Shown here: positions 1 to 4,938 of the stretch, one piece after another | Numbering within the stretch: the stretch's first letter is position 1 | How the letters are laid out: every line of letters begins with the position of its first letter | Assembly: GCA_030045215.1 (NCBI GenBank) | Contig: JASIBJ010000356.1 | Span: forward strand, 1-6,023 | Direction of reading: 5' to 3' | Source: Streptosporangiaceae bacterium | Lineage (GTDB): Bacteria > Actinomycetota > Actinomycetes > Streptosporangiales > Streptosporangiaceae | Length of the DNA: 6,023 bases | Notes under the pieces: generated by a model | Seen by the model: the letters and a program-made list of their open reading frames with translations, nothing else | What the model was told of the DNA's origin: nothing | The model's database searches: none | Program-made: the position numbers and the translations under genes

Positions 1-1
1 G

Positions 2-490
2 GAGGCGCCGCCGCTGAACTTGCCAGGCCGGAACGGGTCGGGTTCCGGCCCGGTCACCTCCGCCGCGGCGCGGTCATCCGCCGGCGGGCACGCCGCTTTG
101 GCATCGGGCTCAGGTTCGGGCGGCTCTGGTCCTGGGTCGGTGGTGGCAGCCGCACCGCGGCCCGCCTCGTCCGCAAGTCGGCCATCCTCGTCCGCCAGCC
201 GGCCCGCTCGGTCGGGCGGCGGGTCGGGCTCGTCGCGAAGCCGGCCGGGCAGGGAATGGCCGGCGGGACGGATGCCGCGTCCGGCCGAGTCGGCGGAACG
301 CAGACCGCGGGACGCTCCTCGCCAGCAGGCACGCGCCCAGGCTCGGCCGGCGAGGTCAGGCGGCCCGCCCGAGCGCACCGGCACGCCTCCGCCCTGGCAG
401 GGCCAGCCGATGGCCGGGCCGCTCGCCAGCCAGGGCCGGGTTCCGGAACGGCCTGTGCCATTCTGGCTGCGCCCGCTGCGCCGTAAGTAG
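2..490 (+). CDS. C-terminal low-complexity tail of an unidentified protein (5' partial)
   Basis: The reading frame is open from the left edge and stops with TAG at 488-490. The TTG at 20 is therefore probably internal and the true start lies outside the window. The visible ~162 residues are almost entirely Gly, Ser, Ala, Pro and Arg, with no recognisable fold. The last residues (PFWLRPLRRK) are basic and aromatic, which suggests a cytoplasmic tail. Third positions are mostly G/C, supporting real coding despite the low complexity. Eleven bases separate it from the VirB8-like gene, so it is probably co-transcribed with it. In transfer operons of Gram-positive conjugative elements, a polytopic VirB6/TrbL-like membrane protein with a long disordered tail is often found upstream of such genes. 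That identity is inference from context only, because no membrane segment is visible here. The opposite-strand frame over this stretch is probably a shadow. Confidence 0.6.
   Translation, partial: EAPPLNLPGRNGSGSGPVTSAAARSSAGGHAALASGSGSGGSGPGSVVAAAPRPASSASRPSSSASRPARSGGGSGSSRSRPGREWPAGRMPRPAESAERRPRDAPRQQARAQARPARSGGPPERTGTPPPWQGQPMAGPLASQGRVPERPVPFWLRPLRRK
165..204 (+). repeat. Two-copy 21-base in-frame repeat inside the low-complexity tail
   Basis: Bases 165-183 and 186-204 match at 17 of 19 positions with a 21-base offset, so the repeat preserves the frame. It encodes two copies of a Ser-Ser-Ala-Ser-Arg-Pro unit. This looks like local slippage expansion of a disordered Ser/Arg/Pro linker rather than a mobile or regulatory repeat. 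Confidence 0.5.
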
Positions 491-501
491 GCAGGCCAGC
501 G

Positions 502-1125
502 ATGGAGATGAGCTCGCTGCAGCGCCGTCTCACCTTCGGCCTGATCGTCTTCGTGCTCGCGGGCCTGGCGGTGTACCTGGTCGGCACGGCCGCCCGCGGG
601 ACCAGCTCGCCTGGGCACCCGGTGCACTCCCCGGCTCCGAGTTCGGCTGCTCCGTCCTCCTCGGCCTCCGCGCCGGGCCCGGCGGCTTCCGCGCCCTCCG
701 GACCGGACATCTACCAGTGGCTGCCGTTCACCCAGGCCGGGTTGGCCGACGCCGCGTCGGTGGCACGCCGGTTCGGCGTCGCCTACGGCACGTTCTCGTA
801 TACCGAGAGTGCCGCCGAATATGCGGCTTCGCTGCAGCAGCTAAGTTCCTCGTCGCTGGCCGGGCAGGTCGAGGCCGCCTACTCGCTGCCGGGCGTGGCC
901 GCGGCCAGGGTGCAGACCAGACAGGTATCCACCGGCACCGCGATCATCGAGTCGATCCGCGCGTTCGGGCCGAGCAGCATCACGTTCATTGTCGAGATCA
1001 CCGAGCACCAGACCGCGACGAGCGGGTCCAGCGACGTGACCACGTCGTATGCGATGACGCTTACCGGCAGCGGCTCGAGCTGGCAGGTGACGGACATTGA
1101 GCTCAGTGACCTGGGCAACTCATGA
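502..1125 (+). CDS. Bitopic membrane protein, VirB8/TcpC-like conjugation component
   Basis: This is a 207-residue protein with three visible parts. First comes a short basic N-terminus (QRRL) followed by one hydrophobic membrane segment at about residues 11-30. Next is a Ser/Pro/Ala-rich linker at about 32-68. Last is a compact domain at about 69-207 with a helical start (ADAASVARRFGVAYGTFSY) and alternating beta-like strands, ending in SSWQVTDIELSDLG. The predicted topology is N-in with the domain outside. This matches the architecture of VirB8 and TcpC, NTF2-like bitopic proteins of type IV secretion and conjugation channels. I assign it by architecture and neighbours, not by a signature motif, because this family is very divergent. 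The start at 502 has only a weak ribosome site (AGG at 493-495). The ATG at 508 is an alternative that removes two residues. The stop overlaps the next start (ATGA), which indicates translational coupling. It could instead be a generic lipid-free extracytoplasmic protein. Confidence 0.75.
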   Translation: MEMSSLQRRLTFGLIVFVLAGLAVYLVGTAARGTSSPGHPVHSPAPSSAAPSSSASAPGPAASAPSGPDIYQWLPFTQAGLADAASVARRFGVAYGTFSYTESAAEYAASLQQLSSSSLAGQVEAAYSLPGVAAARVQTRQVSTGTAIIESIRAFGPSSITFIVEITEHQTATSGSSDVTTSYAMTLTGSGSSWQVTDIELSDLGNS

Positions 1126-2219
1126 TCTCCCGGCTGTCGGATCGCGGACGCGTCGTCGTCATCGCGCTCGTGGTGGCGGCGTGCGCAATGGTGGCCGGGC
1201 TGCTGGTGACGCCGGTACTGATGTTCGCCAGCGGCGGCCTGCTGACGGAGACCGGCGCCGCGTGCTCGTCGGCCGGATCGGGTGCCCAGCCGGCCACGAG
1301 CCAGGCCGCGGCCGACTCGATCCCGTCGGACTACCTGTTCTGGTTCCAGCATGTCGGCACCCAGTACGGAGTGCCGTGGGTCATCCTGGCCGGCATCGGC
1401 AAGGTCGAGAGCGACGACGGGCAGAGCGACCTGCCCGGCGTCCACAGCGGCGCCAACGCGTTCGGGGCGGCCGGGCCGATGCAGATCGGGATCGGCGGAG
1501 CGGCCGGCAATCAGTGGGGCGGCGCCCCGGTGCACCCGGCGAGCGAACAGGTTGACGGCGTGGCGACGGACGAGACCGGCGACGGCATCGCGAGCGTCTA
1601 CGTGCCGGCGGACGCGATCGCGGGGGCCGCCAAATACCTGCTCGAGCATGGCGTCCTGGACAGCGCGGACGAGGCGATCTTCGCCTACAACCACCTCGAG
1701 TCCTACGTGCAGCTGGTGCTGTACTGGGCGAACCTGTACGCGCGCGGCGGGTACACGGTCTCGGCCGTGACGGTGGACGACGCGCCCGATTGCATCCCCG
1801 GCGTCGGCAACGCGCCGAACGACGCTGCGGCGACCGCGATTGCCTACGCCGAGGACCAGCTCGGTAAGCCGTACCAGTGGGGCGGCACCGGCCCGGACGC
1901 TTTCGACTGCTCAGGCCTGGTCATGATGGCATACCGGGCGGCCGGCATTGACATCCCGCGCACCTCGCAGCAGCAGTGGGCGTGGGGCCCGCGGGTCAGC
2001 CCGAAGCACGTCGAGCCCGGCGACCTGGTGTTCTTCGTCGGCGCCGACGGTACTCCCACCAGTCCCGGCCATGTCGGCCTCGTCATCGGCGGCGGGATGA
2101 TGATCGAGGCATACGCCACCGGTTTCCCGATCCGGATCGCCCCCTACACCGACCGCGACCCGATCGGGTTCACCCAGCCCTGGTCACATCGCGGCGTCAG
2201 CATCGCGGCGGCCGGGTAG
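1122..2219 (+). CDS. Membrane-anchored bifunctional peptidoglycan hydrolase: lytic transglycosylase-like plus NlpC/P60 (C40) peptidase
   Basis: This is a 365-residue protein. Residues ~11-35 form a hydrophobic signal anchor, and a short Ala/Ser-rich spacer follows. A lysozyme-like transglycosylase domain spans about 68-212. It shows VPWVILAGIGKVES with the likely catalytic Glu at 96, AAGPMQIG at 116-123, an AAKYLLEHG helix at 169-177 and a YN motif at 189-190. The NlpC/P60 domain spans about 233-360. It has FDCSGL with nucleophile Cys263, PGDLVFF at 299-305, PGHVGLVIG with His317, and MIEA with Glu329. The His-to-Glu spacing of 12 residues equals that of the Cys-His-Glu triad of mycobacterial RipA. 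The first domain would cut glycan strands and the second would cut stem peptides, outside the membrane. Two-domain enzymes of this kind are the VirB1-like wall-opening proteins of Gram-positive conjugative elements (Tn916 Orf14 type). The start overlaps the stop of the VirB8-like gene by four bases, so the two are coupled. A housekeeping autolysin is the alternative, but the neighbour argues for transfer. Confidence 0.9.
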   Translation: MISRLSDRGRVVVIALVVAACAMVAGLLVTPVLMFASGGLLTETGAACSSAGSGAQPATSQAAADSIPSDYLFWFQHVGTQYGVPWVILAGIGKVESDDGQSDLPGVHSGANAFGAAGPMQIGIGGAAGNQWGGAPVHPASEQVDGVATDETGDGIASVYVPADAIAGAAKYLLEHGVLDSADEAIFAYNHLESYVQLVLYWANLYARGGYTVSAVTVDDAPDCIPGVGNAPNDAAATAIAYAEDQLGKPYQWGGTGPDAFDCSGLVMMAYRAAGIDIPRTSQQQWAWGPRVSPKHVEPGDLVFFVGADGTPTSPGHVGLVIGGGMMIEAYATGFPIRIAPYTDRDPIGFTQPWSHRGVSIAAAG

Positions 2220-2229
2220 CAACGACCCG
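2213..2229 (+). terminator. Weak hairpin across the stop codon of the hydrolase gene
   Basis: CGGGT (2213-2217) can pair with ACCCG (2225-2229) around a 7-base loop containing most of the TAG stop. The stem is only 5 bp and no T-run follows. It is at best a weak termination or pause site at the end of the transfer-type operon. Confidence 0.2.
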
Positions 2230-2257
2230 TGACAGATGTGGTCCAGATGGCCTGGGG

Positions 2258-2271
2258 CTGCCTAGTCTTGG
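2258..2271 (+). promoter_or_regulatory. Candidate -10 region for the PRMT-like methyltransferase gene
   Basis: TAGTCT at 2263-2268 fits the actinobacterial TANNNT -10 pattern. It sits in a 14-base stretch (CTGCCTAGTCTTGG) that recurs with one mismatch at 4921-4934, in front of the acetyltransferase gene. Transcription would start near 2275 and leave a leader of about 85 bases. No convincing -35 element is visible at 16-19 bases upstream, so the call rests on the -10 match and the shared motif. Confidence 0.35.
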
Positions 2272-2282
2272 TGCTGGCCGCG

Positions 2283-2351
2283 ATGCGCGCGGGGCAGTCG
2301 CCGCGGTTTGCCCTCGCCGCGCGACTCGCGCTCGCCGAGCGCGCGAGATGA
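2283..2351 (+). other. Possible 22-codon leader ORF ending at the ribosome site of the downstream gene
   Basis: ATG at 2283 opens a 22-codon Ala/Arg/Leu-rich frame ending with TGA at 2349-2351, in the same frame as the methyltransferase that starts at 2361. It lies just after the predicted transcription start (~2275). A GC-rich hairpin lies inside it: GCGCTC 2328-2333 pairs with GAGCGC 2337-2342, extended by CTC/GAG after a 2-base bulge. The hairpin ends three bases before the ribosome-binding site. A leader peptide or simple coupling is possible, but the frame has no known signature and may be fortuitous. Confidence 0.2.
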
Positions 2352-2355
2352 GGAG
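2350..2355 (+). promoter_or_regulatory. Ribosome-binding site of the PRMT-like methyltransferase gene
   Basis: GAGGAG at 2350-2355 lies 5 bases before ATG 2361 and is the strongest Shine-Dalgarno match in the window. Together with the in-frame TGA at 2349-2351 it fixes the start of the methyltransferase at 2361. Confidence 0.75.
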
Positions 2356-2360
2356 CTGAT

Positions 2361-3320
2361 ATGACTCACCCTGCCGTGCTCGGCGCGGGTACTTCGCCGC
2401 TGGGCCACATTGTCCTGTTGGCTGGCGCCCCCCAGCGCATACTGGCTCTGCGCCTGGCGATGTCGTCGGCGATCGGGCCGCAGTCGGTCGTGCTGGACGC
2501 TGGATGCGGGTCACTTGGAGTGCTCGCCATCATGGCGGCCAGGCTCGGTGCCCGACGGGTCGTCGCGGTCGACACCGGCGAGCTTGACACCGCGCGGGCG
2601 CTGTCGGAGGAGAACGGCGTCGCCGAGCGGATCGAGTTCCTCCAGTGCGACCTTGCCGATCTCCCGGCCTCCACCGGGAGCTTCGACGTTATCCTCGGGA
2701 TGATCTACGACAACGAGCCCGGCCGGGACCTGGCGCGGCAGCAGCTCATGGCCGGGCTTGCAACCCGCGTCGCCCATCCCGGCACGGCGTTCATCCCCGG
2801 TACCGTCCGCTACACCGTTGCGGGCTACGACTCGACCGAGCATGAACCGACTGAGCGCACCCTGGAAGACCGCTGGGACAGCGCAGTCGGCGGAGCCGAG
2901 GCCCTCACCGGAATCACCTTGGGAGCGATCCGGGCGTTCCCCCGCTCCGACTATTCCAGCGTTGTAGACCAGCTCTCGCGGCCGCTGAGCCCGCGCGCGG
3001 CCCGGTTCGTCGGTGCTGGCAAGCAGGGCACGTTGCTCACCGGCCGCGAGCTATTCACCGAGATCAGCTATGCCCATCCGGAAACCGCCGCGGCCTACCC
3101 GCCGACGCTCGCCCTCACCGTCACGGCGCCCGGGCGCCTCGACACGACGATCTGGCGCCAGGAGCTCAAGTTCGGCGACCTGCTCATCCGCAGGACCGAC
3201 ACCACTCACCCGGTCACGCCGCCCTGCGACGTGCAGCCGGGCGACACGGCGATCCTTTCCACCGACGGCGGCTGGGGCAGCGCGATACCCCTGACCGTTG
3301 GCCACGACGACCGCGCCTGA
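2361..3320 (+). CDS. PRMT-like class I SAM-dependent methyltransferase
   Basis: This is a 319-residue protein. A short N-terminal helical segment is followed by a Rossmann methyltransferase core. Motif I is VVLDAGCGSLGVLA (43-56). Strand 2 is ARRVVAVD, with Asp71 placed to bind the ribose of SAM. QCDLADL (95-101) is the next SAM-binding loop. The SFDVILGMIYDNEPG segment (107-121) occupies the position of the double-Glu loop of protein arginine methyltransferases. The AHPGTAFIPGTVRYTVAGY segment (138-156) closely resembles the PRMT strand (LKPGG..FP....) that leads into the C-terminal beta-barrel. The remaining ~160 residues are barrel-like and include a PxxVQPGDTA element (about 288-297). Only one acidic residue (Glu119) is clear in the loop, and no THW loop is obvious, so arginine methylation is not assured. 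The substrate is unknown and could be a protein or a small molecule. The gene follows the transfer operon on the same strand but has its own ribosome site and probably its own promoter. It converges with the next gene. Confidence 0.75.
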   Translation: MTHPAVLGAGTSPLGHIVLLAGAPQRILALRLAMSSAIGPQSVVLDAGCGSLGVLAIMAARLGARRVVAVDTGELDTARALSEENGVAERIEFLQCDLADLPASTGSFDVILGMIYDNEPGRDLARQQLMAGLATRVAHPGTAFIPGTVRYTVAGYDSTEHEPTERTLEDRWDSAVGGAEALTGITLGAIRAFPRSDYSSVVDQLSRPLSPRAARFVGAGKQGTLLTGRELFTEISYAHPETAAAYPPTLALTVTAPGRLDTTIWRQELKFGDLLIRRTDTTHPVTPPCDVQPGDTAILSTDGGWGSAIPLTVGHDDRA

Positions 3321-3361
3321 CAGCCACCGCAGCGGCTCGGTGACGTCAGCCTGCGTGCTGC

Positions 3362-3401
3362 GCTGCGGCCGCTCGCAGCCGCTGGCGCTCGCTAGCCAGC
3401 G
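3362..3401. terminator. Tandem hairpins between convergent methyltransferase genes (possible bidirectional terminator)
   Basis: Two adjacent perfect stems lie here. GCTGCG (3362-3367) pairs with CGCAGC (3374-3379) around a 6-base loop. CGCTGGC (3380-3386) pairs with GCCAGCG (3395-3401) around an 8-base loop that holds the stop codon of the - strand gene. An alternative pairing of the second is GGCGCT/AGCGCC. Neither has a T-run, as is common in high-GC actinobacteria. Position between convergent genes supports shared termination. Confidence 0.4.
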
Positions 3402-4216
3402 CCTGATCGGGCGGCGGTGGCCGCCATGGTCACGTAATGCAGGGTGAAACTGCCTCCCGCCGCGTCGATCGCGGCCCCCATGCCGTCCAGCACCTGCTGC
3501 AGCTTGTCCGGCGAGAGCTGAGAATGGCCGCCGAAGGTTGGGACCTGGTCGAGCCACTCGTCGCGCGTGTAGAGGCGGTCCCAGTCGAAGCGCCACTGCT
3601 CGGCGTCGTCGAACCCGCCGGCCTGCCGCATCGCGTCAGCCGCCTTGGCGCACATCGTTGCGTAGATTTCCGGGCCGGGCATGCTGCCCCGAGACATCGG
3701 CGAATCGGGCACGCCCTGGCGGTAGGCCGCGGCGAACGCCTCCGACATGTCGGCAGGGAACTGGAACGCGTTCCAGAACACCGCCAGCCGCCCGCGTGGC
3801 CGCAGCGCCTCCCCCGCCCTGGCCGCGCCGGCAACCGGGTCGACCCAGTGCCAGGCCTGACCGGCGACGACCGAGTCAAAGAGACGGCCGGCCGGCTCCC
3901 AGTCCTCGAACTTCGCGACCTCGACCTCGATCCCGCGATCGCGCGCGAGGTCGGCCATCCGGGCATCGGGATCAACCCCCAGCACCCGGCAGCCGGCCGC
4001 CTGGAACAGCCGGGCGACGATGCCGGTACCGCACCCGACGTCGAGGACACGGGGTCCCGGGCTCTCGGCGATGATTCGGTCGACCAGATCACCCGGGTAG
4101 CTGGGCCGGGTCCGGTCGTAGCGCTCGGCGTCGGCGCCGAACGACTCCGCCACCTCCCGGTAGTGGTGGGACTCACGCTCGCGGGAAGCCGGGTGCTCGG
4201 ACGGTATAGTGGTCAT
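3392..4216 (-). CDS. Class I SAM-dependent methyltransferase (Methyltransf_11/25 type)
   Basis: This is a 274-residue protein with a variable N-terminus (1-25). The core follows: SFGADAERYDRTRPSYP (25-41), motif I RVLDVGCGTGIVARL (56-70), GVDPDARM with acidic Asp82 (80-87), KFEDWEP (102-108), then VVAGQAWHWVDP (116-127) and LRPRGRLAVFWN (138-149). The Y-D-R-x-R-P-x-Y-P and A-W-H-W-V-D-P blocks are typical of a broad actinobacterial small-molecule methyltransferase family of unknown substrate. The C-terminal ~125 residues are helical and probably form the substrate cap. The start is fixed at 4216 because an in-frame TAG lies at 4226-4228. No Shine-Dalgarno site is possible in the six bases between the -10 and ATG, so the mRNA is probably leaderless. 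The gene is divergent from tetR, whose product is the likely repressor. It is unrelated in detailed sequence to the convergent PRMT-like enzyme. Confidence 0.85.
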   Translation of the reverse strand: MTTIPSEHPASRERESHHYREVAESFGADAERYDRTRPSYPGDLVDRIIAESPGPRVLDVGCGTGIVARLFQAAGCRVLGVDPDARMADLARDRGIEVEVAKFEDWEPAGRLFDSVVAGQAWHWVDPVAGAARAGEALRPRGRLAVFWNAFQFPADMSEAFAAAYRQGVPDSPMSRGSMPGPEIYATMCAKAADAMRQAGGFDDAEQWRFDWDRLYTRDEWLDQVPTFGGHSQLSPDKLQQVLDGMGAAIDAAGGSFTLHYVTMAATAARSGAG

Positions 4217-4240
4217 GCGCCCACTCTAAGTGGGCGTATG
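4214..4240. promoter_or_regulatory. 27-base palindrome, candidate TetR operator
   Basis: The arms CGCCCACT (4218-4225) and AGTGGGCG (4229-4236) are perfect 8-base complements around a 3-base centre. One mismatched pair (4217/4237) is followed by three more matches (CAT 4214-4216 with ATG 4238-4240). A third half-site, GCCCA at 4240-4244, forms an overlapping shorter palindrome with TGGGC at 4231-4235. The size and symmetry suit a dimeric TetR-family repressor. The site covers the -10 and start codon of the - strand methyltransferase gene, so binding should block its transcription. Binding by the adjacent TetR protein is inferred. Confidence 0.7.
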
Positions 4241-4251
4241 CCCATTATTAA
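4223..4251 (-). promoter_or_regulatory. Leaderless promoter of the - strand methyltransferase gene
   Basis: Read on the - strand, TTAATA (4251-4246) matches the TTGACA -35 at four of six bases. A 17-base spacer then leads to TAGAGT (4228-4223), a TANNNT -10. ATG follows after six bases at 4216-4214, so transcription should begin at or next to the start codon. The -35 lies in an AT-rich patch (about 4243-4258) that stands out from the GC-rich surroundings. A tetR promoter probably uses the same patch on the + strand, but I cannot place it. Confidence 0.55.
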
Positions 4252-4270
4252 TCGTTTTCGCGCAGGGCGA

Positions 4271-4277
4271 AGGAAGG
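4271..4277 (+). promoter_or_regulatory. Ribosome-binding site of tetR-type gene
   Basis: AGGAAGG at 4271-4277, within a longer purine run, lies 7 bases before GTG 4285. This supports the GTG as start, so tetR mRNA has a leader, unlike its divergent neighbour. Confidence 0.65.
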
Positions 4278-4284
4278 CTGACCG

Positions 4285-4884
4285 GTGCCAACAGGGGTGG
4301 CCCTCCGCGACGCGCGCGAGCAGTTGTTCGACGCCGCCGACCGGATCCTGTTCCGCGATGGGCCGAGCGCGCTGACCAGCCGGGCGGTCACTGCGGAGGC
4401 TGGGGTCGCCAAGGGCGTGCTGCACCGTCATTTCGCCGACTTCGACGCGTTCCTGGCCGACTTCGTGATGGACCGGGCCGGCCGGATGGACAGCAAGGCC
4501 GCCGCGCTGCTTGAGTCCGCCGGCACCGGCAGCGTCGTCGATAACCTCGCCGAGGCGCTGACGGCCCTGTTCGAGTCCGTCGCGGTGGCGATTGTCAGCC
4601 TCATCACCTTCCGTGACGACCTGCGGGCCCGGCTGCGTGAGGCCTGGCCGGCCGGCGTCCCCGTGCTGACCGAGGCCGTGATCATGATGGCCTCCTACCT
4701 AACCCTCGAGCGGGCGCTGGGCCGGATCGCTGACGACGCCGAGGTGGACGCGCTCGCTCCCACGCTGATCGGGGCGGCGCACCTGCTGTTCGCCGATCGT
4801 GACGGCCCGAGGCCCGATGCCGCGGCCGTCCGCCGCGTCGTGACCGCCGTCATCGGCGGCGTGCTGCGGGACCAGCCAGACTGA
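4285..4884 (+). CDS. TetR/AcrR-family transcriptional regulator
   Basis: This is a 199-residue protein, the usual length for the family. The N-terminal DNA-binding domain spans about residues 7-53. ALRDAREQLFDAADRILFRDG forms helix 1, LTSRAVTAEAG the second helix and VAKGVLHRHFADFDAFL the recognition helix with the characteristic H-x-H-F end. The C-terminal ~140 residues are helical and form the ligand-binding and dimerisation domain, whose sequence gives no clue to the ligand. The gene is divergent from the methyltransferase with 68 bases between them, the classical arrangement for a local repressor. The 27-base palindrome between them is its most likely target. Because the palindrome is also close to its own promoter region, autoregulation is probable. 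The stop codon lies inside the left arm of an inverted repeat (4877-4923). Confidence 0.92.
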   Translation: MPTGVALRDAREQLFDAADRILFRDGPSALTSRAVTAEAGVAKGVLHRHFADFDAFLADFVMDRAGRMDSKAAALLESAGTGSVVDNLAEALTALFESVAVAIVSLITFRDDLRARLREAWPAGVPVLTEAVIMMASYLTLERALGRIADDAEVDALAPTLIGAAHLLFADRDGPRPDAAAVRRVVTAVIGGVLRDQPD

Positions 4885-4923
4885 GCCGGGCCAGGCGCGC
4901 GGACTGTCGGCCCGCTCAGTCTG
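4877..4923. terminator. Long inverted repeat across the tetR stop codon, likely tetR terminator
   Basis: CAGACTGAGC (4877-4886) is a perfect complement of GCTCAGTCTG (4914-4923). After one bulged C (4887), GGGCC (4888-4892) pairs with GGCCC (4909-4913), giving 15 bp around a 16-base loop. The left arm includes the TGA stop at 4882-4884. The tract after it (CTTAGTCTT, 4924-4932) is fairly T-rich for this genome, which suits an intrinsic terminator. That same tract contains the -10 of the acetyltransferase gene, so the repeat could also act as an operator or shape transcription into that gene. Confidence 0.6.
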
Positions 4924-4931
4924 CTTAGTCT
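4904..4931 (+). promoter_or_regulatory. Leaderless promoter of the acetyltransferase gene
   Basis: TAGTCT at 4926-4931 is a TANNNT -10, followed after 7 bases by GTG 4939, so the transcript would begin at or next to the start codon. A partial -35 (CTGTCG, 4904-4909) sits 16 bases upstream. No purine-rich ribosome site precedes the GTG, which supports leaderless translation. The -10 lies in the 14-base block shared with 2258-2271. Confidence 0.5.
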
Positions 4932-4938
4932 TGGGGAC

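Noticed and set aside
2..490. TTG at 20 as the true start of the first gene
   Set aside because: The frame is open to the left edge, no ribosome site precedes it within the visible bases, and the composition on both sides is the same.
54..710. 218-residue open frame on the - strand at the left end
   Set aside because: It lies opposite the low-complexity + strand frame and the start of the VirB8-like gene, has no recognisable domain and is best explained as a GC-driven shadow frame.
879..1694. 271-residue open frame on the - strand
   Set aside because: It is antisense to the VirB8-like and hydrolase genes. The latter carries clear catalytic motifs in the + frame, while the antisense product is Arg/Asp-rich with no fold.
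3341..3348. Perfect palindrome TGACGTCA between convergent genes
   Set aside because: Eight bases of symmetry with no extension and no promoter nearby is within chance expectation.
3437..4375. 312-residue open frame on the + strand
   Set aside because: It is antisense to the - strand methyltransferase, which has unmistakable motifs, and it runs on into the tetR start in another frame. Stop-free antisense frames are common at this GC content.
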